This document shows positions 59,826 through 64,000 of a DNA stretch of 64,000 bases, piece after piece. The stretch lies in NCBI RefSeq assembly GCF_014647495.1, contig NZ_BMPH01000010.1, positions 103,562 to 167,561 of the forward strand, written 5' to 3'. A program made the translations under genes and the position numbers. The stretch is from Glutamicibacter protophormiae. Its GTDB lineage: Bacteria; Actinomycetota; Actinomycetes; Actinomycetales; Micrococcaceae. The notes below the pieces were generated by a model. The model saw only the letters and a list, made by a program, of their open reading frames with translations. It had not been told where the DNA came from and searched no databases. Position 1 is the stretch's first letter; the number at the start of each line of letters is the position of its first letter.

Positions 59826-61433
59826 TTAGTACTCCTTTCCTGCAGGTTCCGGAATTTCCTCGGCCTCGACGTTCTTCTTGTGCTGGTGGAATTCCGGATC
59901 ATTGAGCTTGGATTTCTTGCTCCACGGAATCAACGACAAGATGACTGCGCCGACAATCAGCGCACCGGCCATGCCCCAGCCGAAGACGCCGTTGAACCAT
60001 GCCGGATAGCCGGAGTACTGCTCGGCCATTTTAGTCTGGATCTCGTTGATGAGCATGTAGCCCAGAGCCGCCGGGCCGACACCACCGACCAAGACCTTCC
60101 AGCCGGTGCCCACCTTGATGGAGCTGTGGCGGTTCAGGTGCTTGGCCAGCTTCGGCAGCATGCCCAGGCCGGCGCCGAGGACGATCACGATGACCAGGGC
60201 GCAGGCGAGGATGCCGAACTGGTTGACGAACGCGTCCATGGTGTCCAGCAGGAACAAGCCCGTGGTGGTCGGGAACAGCGCCAGCGAAATCAACGCTACC
60301 GGGATGGTCACGCTCAGGGTTGCCGGAGCACGGCGCCAGCCGAGCTTGTCCTGGAACGCCGCCACGATTACTTCGAGGATCGAGATCAGCGAGGTCAAGC
60401 CGGCGAAGACCAGCGACCCGAAGAACAGCACGCCGATCACCGAGCCCAACGGCGCCTGCGACACAATCGTAGGGAAGGCGATGAACGCCAGCCCGATGCC
60501 GCTGACGGCGACCTCGTCCACGCTGGAGTTCGCATTGTAGGCCATGAAGCCCAGTGCGGCGAACACACCGATGCCGGCCAGCAGCTCGAAGCTGGAGTTC
60601 GCGAAGGCCACCACGTAGCCCGAACCGGTCAGGTCGCTCTTGCGCTTCATGTAGGAGGAGTAGGTGACCATGATGCCGAAGGCCACGGACAGCGAGAAGA
60701 AGATGTGCCCGAAGGCCGCGGCCCAGACGCTCGGGTCCTTCAGCGCTTCGAAGTTCGGGGTGAAGAAGGTGTTCAGGCCGTCGATGGCGCCGGGCAGGAA
60801 GACCGACTGGACCACGAGGATCAGGAACATGACGATCAGCAGCGGCATGAAGATCGCGTTGGCGCGGGAGATGCCCTTGTTCACGCCGGCAACCATGATC
60901 ACGATGGCGATCAGCCAGACGGCGAACATCGGGATCAGTACCGGACCGACAAAGTCGAAGCCGACGGTGACCTCATCCTGGACCTTCAGGAAGTCGTTCA
61001 TGAAGAATCCGCCGGCACCGTCGGGGTTCTTGTCCCAGGCCTTCGTGATGGAGAACCAGCAGTACATGGCGGCCCACGCGATGATGGCCGCGTAGTAGAT
61101 GGCGATGATAAAGCAGATCAGCACCTGCCACCAGCCGAGCACTTCGGCCTTGCGGTTCGCGCGGCGGTACGACAGCGGCGCCGAACCCCGGTAGCGGTGG
61201 CCGACGGCGTAGTCCAGGAAAAGTAGCGGGATACCGGCACACAGGATGGCTACCAGGTAAGGGATGAGGAATGCACCGCCGCCGTTTTCGTAGGCGACGT
61301 AGGGGAAACGCCAAATGTTTCCCAGACCAACGGCCGAACCGATCGCGGAGAGAATGAAGAGCTTGCGTGAGGAGAATGTCTCACGCTTGTCTGATGCGAG
61401 CGGAGCGCCCTGAGTAGATGATGGAGAGCTCAT
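59826..61433 (-). CDS. Neurotransmitter:sodium symporter family transporter, large subunit
   Basis: 535 residues and twelve membrane segments in the LeuT fold. TM1 has the sodium and substrate loop IGSAVGLGNIWRFPYVAYEN then GGGAFLIPYL, TM6 FFSLSVAFGIMVTYSSYMKR, and a long hydrophilic C-terminal tail (EFHQHKKNVEAEEIPEPAGK). It pairs with a 45-residue subunit directly downstream. MetP of corynebacteria takes up Met and Ala; next to gabT and a PucR regulator, GABA or beta-alanine is a plausible alternative. ATG at 61433 has TAGCTT 6 nt upstream, so leaderless. Confidence 0.88.
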   Translation of the reverse strand: MSSPSSTQGAPLASDKRETFSSRKLFILSAIGSAVGLGNIWRFPYVAYENGGGAFLIPYLVAILCAGIPLLFLDYAVGHRYRGSAPLSYRRANRKAEVLGWWQVLICFIIAIYYAAIIAWAAMYCWFSITKAWDKNPDGAGGFFMNDFLKVQDEVTVGFDFVGPVLIPMFAVWLIAIVIMVAGVNKGISRANAIFMPLLIVMFLILVVQSVFLPGAIDGLNTFFTPNFEALKDPSVWAAAFGHIFFSLSVAFGIMVTYSSYMKRKSDLTGSGYVVAFANSSFELLAGIGVFAALGFMAYNANSSVDEVAVSGIGLAFIAFPTIVSQAPLGSVIGVLFFGSLVFAGLTSLISILEVIVAAFQDKLGWRRAPATLSVTIPVALISLALFPTTTGLFLLDTMDAFVNQFGILACALVIVIVLGAGLGMLPKLAKHLNRHSSIKVGTGWKVLVGGVGPAALGYMLINEIQTKMAEQYSGYPAWFNGVFGWGMAGALIVGAVILSLIPWSKKSKLNDPEFHQHKKNVEAEEIPEPAGKEY

Positions 61434-61549
61434 GTCACTAAGCTAGCGCAAAAATTTCGCAATGTGGTCACTTTTCGGCATCTTTCGCTCACTTCTTTGA
61501 GCATTTTGCGCAAATCGTTGCAGCAGCGGTCGCACCATAGAATGAACTT
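61434..61549. promoter_or_regulatory. Divergent promoter region between the transporter and the PucR-type regulator
   Basis: 116 bp. Two leaderless -10 boxes face outward: TAGCTT (minus, 61440-61445) and TAGAAT (plus, 61538-61543), each 6 nt before the start codon. Between them lie TTTGCGCAAA (palindrome, about 61505-61514) and AATCGTTGCA (61513-61522), the latter shared with the gabT control region. Confidence 0.55.
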
Positions 61550-62953
61550 ATGGCAATTAGTTTACGCGGACTACTGGAACATGACGAGCTCGGGCTGAGA
61601 GCTTTAACTGATCCTACACATGCTTTGGAGACCGCGATCACGTGGGGTGCGGTGACGGAGCTGCTGGACCCTTCCAAGTTCCTTACCGGCCGGGAGATCG
61701 TGCTGACCACCGGGGTCCGTCAGAAGTCGGCGCCGGCGCAGATTGACTTCGTCCGCACCTTGGCGGCAAACGATGTGGTGGCGCTGGGATTCGGTATTGG
61801 CCTTGAGCACGAAAGCGTGCCCGAACCGGTCCTGGAAACCGCCCGCGAGGTTGGCCTTCCAGTGATCGAGGTGCCCTACAAAACCCCTTTCGCCGCCGTC
61901 TCCCGCCTGATTGCCGAAGCCCTGAACGCCGACCACGTCAAGCGTGTCGAGAATCTGCTGCGCGCCCACCAGAAGCTGGCCCAGTCGTTGCTCTCCTCGG
62001 ACCTGGACCGCATGCTCGCCGAACTGTCGAAGATGCTGCATACGGACGTCGCGCTGAGCCTGCATGGGGAGATGATCAGCGGCGACTTCGAACCGGAGCG
62101 CTCCTGGCATGAACTGCCCGTGGCCACCGGGCTGCGCGACCGTTGCACGCTGCACATCGCAGAGCCCTACACCCACGACCCGATTGTCGAATACGCGCAA
62201 TCGCTGATCGGCTTGGAATTGACCAATAAGTCGCGGTTGCGCGCTTCCCAACGGCTGGCCAACGGGCAGGTGCTGGCGGACCTCGCCTCCGGCGTGCTTT
62301 CCGGTTCGGACGCCGCGGTGCGCCTGGGCGCGCTGGGCCTGGAATCCCAGCGGGAGCACTCGGTGGTGCTGGTGCAGGCCAGCGGCCAGTCCGAGCGGCT
62401 GCAGACCCTGCCCCTGCCTGCGGATCTCGCCTCGCAGGTCACCGCCATCGTCGAGGACCGTCTGGTGGTCATCGTGGCCTATAGGCAGGTGCAGCTGTCT
62501 ATCGACCGGCTGGACGCGTATCTGGCCACGGCGGGAATCCCGGCCAAGGTCGGCTACGGAGGACGCTACTCGAACACCACCGGCATCCGGTGGAGCTATT
62601 TCGAGGCGTTGGAATCCCTGCGCCACGGCGAACGGGTGAACGTCCCCACCAAGCTCTCGCTGACCTCGCTGCTGCTGGCGGCCCGCGACGTGCCGCTGCA
62701 GGATCTTGCAGCGGAGGCGCTGGGCCCCATCCAGGATTTCGACTCGTCACACGACTCGGGGCTGATGCGCACCCTGCGAGAATATCTGAACCGCGACGGC
62801 TCGGTCGGAGCGGTGGCCGAATCGCTGGGACTGCACCGCAATACCGTGCGCTACCGCATGCAGCAGATCGCTGAACTGTCCGGCTACGACCCGAACGTGA
62901 CCAGCGACAGGGTCCAGTTGTGGATTGCGCTCAGTGCACTTGAGCTGCGCTAG
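61550..62953 (+). CDS. PucR-family transcriptional regulator (GabR-like)
   Basis: 467 residues. PucR N-terminal ligand domain (about 1-125, GREIVLTTGVRQKSAPAQID), a central GGDEF-like/CdaR region (about 150-390), and the C-terminal HTH_30 (LMRTLREYLNRDGSVGAVAE then SLGLHRNTVRYRMQQIAELS). PucR-type GabR in corynebacteria activates GABA genes in response to GABA. Here it is divergent from the NSS transporter and near gabT, so a similar role is inferred. ATG at 61550 has TAGAAT at leaderless distance. Confidence 0.88.
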   Translation: MAISLRGLLEHDELGLRALTDPTHALETAITWGAVTELLDPSKFLTGREIVLTTGVRQKSAPAQIDFVRTLAANDVVALGFGIGLEHESVPEPVLETAREVGLPVIEVPYKTPFAAVSRLIAEALNADHVKRVENLLRAHQKLAQSLLSSDLDRMLAELSKMLHTDVALSLHGEMISGDFEPERSWHELPVATGLRDRCTLHIAEPYTHDPIVEYAQSLIGLELTNKSRLRASQRLANGQVLADLASGVLSGSDAAVRLGALGLESQREHSVVLVQASGQSERLQTLPLPADLASQVTAIVEDRLVVIVAYRQVQLSIDRLDAYLATAGIPAKVGYGGRYSNTTGIRWSYFEALESLRHGERVNVPTKLSLTSLLLAARDVPLQDLAAEALGPIQDFDSSHDSGLMRTLREYLNRDGSVGAVAESLGLHRNTVRYRMQQIAELSGYDPNVTSDRVQLWIALSALELR

Positions 62954-62960
62954 TTCTGGA

Positions 62961-62966
62961 TAGGAT
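62961..62966 (+). promoter_or_regulatory. -10 box of the SUKH-like gene
   Basis: TAGGAT, exactly 6 nt before ATG at 62973. Confidence 0.45.
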
Positions 62967-62972
62967 TGAACC

Positions 62973-63407
62973 ATGGCTGACATGTTTCTAGAGAAGTTCC
63001 GTTCCCTCGTCCCGAAATACCTTGAGGACCAGTGGAACGAAGCCGATGGCCTGACCGCCGGGGAATTGGCTGACGGCTTGGCGGAGTCCAAGGTCCAGAT
63101 CCCCTTTGTCCTGGAAGAGTTTTATCTCGCCCTGGGCAACAATGACGATTTCATGGAGGCCTACCACTACTTCTTCGATCCCGAGGAACTCGAAATCGAC
63201 GACGGCTACCTGTTGTTCCTCGAAGACGAGGAGGAGAAGTTCGTTTGGGGCTTCAAGCAGTCCCAGCTGGAGGTCCCGGATCCCATTGTCTACCGCCGGA
63301 GCAACGCCAAGGGCAACTGGGTCAGCGAGGAAGGCACCTTCAGCGAGTTCACCCTGGACATGTTCGCCTGGGTCTTCGAGGAATTAGCCGCCGAGCTGGA
63401 GGACTAG
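62973..63407 (+). CDS. SMI1/KNR4 (SUKH)-like protein
   Basis: 144 residues, acidic. The order PFVLEEFYLALGNNDDFMEA, EELEIDDGYLLFLEDEEEKF and WGFKQSQLEVPDPIVYRRS is that of SUKH proteins, many of which are immunity proteins of polymorphic toxins, others housekeeping regulators. No toxin gene is adjacent. Its TAG overlaps the GTG of the HIT gene (TAGTG), so the two are coupled. Probably leaderless. Confidence 0.75.
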   Translation: MADMFLEKFRSLVPKYLEDQWNEADGLTAGELADGLAESKVQIPFVLEEFYLALGNNDDFMEAYHYFFDPEELEIDDGYLLFLEDEEEKFVWGFKQSQLEVPDPIVYRRSNAKGNWVSEEGTFSEFTLDMFAWVFEELAAELED

Positions 63408-63919
63408 TGCTCTACCGTTCCCACGAACCGCTGGGCTACCAGTGTCCCTTCTGCGAGCTGGTCAACGACCTGCCCTTCAGCGAGGACAACCTGTGTGCGC
63501 CCACGGACCTGATCTACCAGACCGACCAGGTCGCTGCGATCATGGCCTGCGACGGTTTCGGGAACTTCGGCGGGCATGTCATGATCATCCCGACCGCCCA
63601 TCTGGAATCCCTGTACGACCTTGATGAGCAGATCGGCGCAGCGATCATGCGCGAGACCCGCCGCGTCGCTTTGGCGATGAAGCTGGCGTGGAAGCCCGAT
63701 GGCACCAGCACCCGCCAGCACAATGAGCCGGCCGGGAACCAGCATGTCTGGCACTACCACCAGCATGTCTTCCCGAGGTATTGGGACGACGAGCTCTACC
63801 GCCAGCTGCGCCACCGCGTCCCCGTCGAGGACCGCGCGGCCAAGGCCCAGCAGCTGCGCGCGGCGCTCTTCAGCGACGAGCACCCGCAGCGGCTCTACGC
63901 GTCCGACGTACAGCGCTGA
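63407..63919 (+). CDS. HIT-family hydrolase or nucleotidyltransferase
   Basis: 170 residues. The histidine triad is NQHVWHYHQHVFPRY, preceded by FGNFGGHVMIIPTAHLESL. An N-terminal CPFC motif can bind zinc with later His residues. Family members hydrolyse dinucleoside polyphosphates or nucleoside phosphoramidates. GTG at 63407 overlaps the SUKH-like stop; translation is probably coupled. The exact substrate cannot be told; it is not the short Hint type. Confidence 0.88.
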   Translation: MLYRSHEPLGYQCPFCELVNDLPFSEDNLCAPTDLIYQTDQVAAIMACDGFGNFGGHVMIIPTAHLESLYDLDEQIGAAIMRETRRVALAMKLAWKPDGTSTRQHNEPAGNQHVWHYHQHVFPRYWDDELYRQLRHRVPVEDRAAKAQQLRAALFSDEHPQRLYASDVQR

Positions 63920-63944
63920 GGACCCGGGCCTAGACCCAATACCG

Positions 63945-63972
63945 TTTACTTAGATTCATGATGTGTTAATCT
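63945..63972 (+). promoter_or_regulatory. Promoter of the last, partial gene
   Basis: TTTACT (63945-63950), 16-bp spacer, TAATCT (63967-63972), exactly 6 nt before ATG at 63979. Confidence 0.5.
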
Positions 63973-63978
63973 TTTCCC

Positions 63979-64000
63979 ATGGCACGTAGTGGATGGGTGA
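63979..64000 (+). CDS. 5' end of a further gene, truncated by the window edge
   Basis: Only MARSGWV is visible. A promoter at leaderless spacing supports a real gene. Function cannot be told. Confidence 0.45.

Overview
The window is a stretch of chromosome from a high-GC Gram-positive actinobacterium, most likely a member of the Micrococcaceae (Arthrobacter/Glutamicibacter type). Support for this is the mycothiol synthase gene (mshD), a GlnR-type nitrogen regulator, an actinobacterial 6C small RNA, the rifampicin-region sequence of RpoB, NADP-linked housekeeping genes of actinobacterial type, GC-rich third codon positions, and many starts that look leaderless. No phage, insertion sequence, CRISPR array or resistance cassette was seen. 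The genus is an inference.

Layout. 1-5.2 kb: 3'-truncated membrane protein, then the str operon read leftward (rpsL-rpsG-fusA-tuf). 5.6-6.8 kb: a secreted phospholipase D-like protein. 7.0-14.5 kb: rpoB-rpoC. 15.2-16.9 kb: YbaK-type deacylase and an acyltransferase that overlap tail to tail. 17.0-21.6 kb: rplL, rplJ with an L10-type attenuated leader, a 6C RNA gene, rplA, rplK, nusG, secE and tRNA-Trp, all leftward. 21.9-27.2 kb: aspartate aminotransferase and a LiaFSR/PspC-like envelope-stress module (response regulator, PspC-fused kinase, divergent PspC/LiaF-like protein plus two small membrane proteins). 27.4-30.4 kb: pfkA, ygfZ, a nitrobindin-like protein and a 39-residue membrane protein. 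30.4-36.8 kb: membrane protein, glnR, mshD, ppk1-mutT1, a small GNAT protein. 36.9-39.7 kb: thyA-folA, a small membrane protein, asd. 39.8-45.3 kb: murB, an MFS exporter, the hadA/hadB dehydratase pair, small membrane proteins, a DUF2797 protein. 45.6-47.4 kb: a small alarmone synthetase, tRNA-Met and two identical tRNA-Thr genes in inverted orientation. 48.0-54.8 kb: deaD with an upstream leader ORF, a membrane protein, cbs-metB, an AlkA-like glycosylase, trxA. 54.9-57.8 kb: tRNA-Tyr, yajQ, htpX, rarD. 58.1-63.0 kb: gabT, a two-part NSS transporter (large subunit plus a 45-residue subunit) and a PucR-type regulator. 63.0-64.0 kb: a SUKH-like protein, a HIT protein and the start of one more gene.

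How the parts fit together. The left 21 kb is transcription and translation core machinery with clear terminators between units and an attenuator before rplJL. The right end looks like a self-contained GABA-use module: aminotransferase, transporter and regulator, with a 10-bp motif shared by the two control regions and a 10-bp inverted repeat next to the gabT promoter. About a dozen genes have a TANNNT -10 box exactly 6-7 nt before the start codon and no Shine-Dalgarno sequence, so leaderless transcription is likely widespread here and was used to choose several starts. All functions come from reading motifs and family resemblance; no database search was run.
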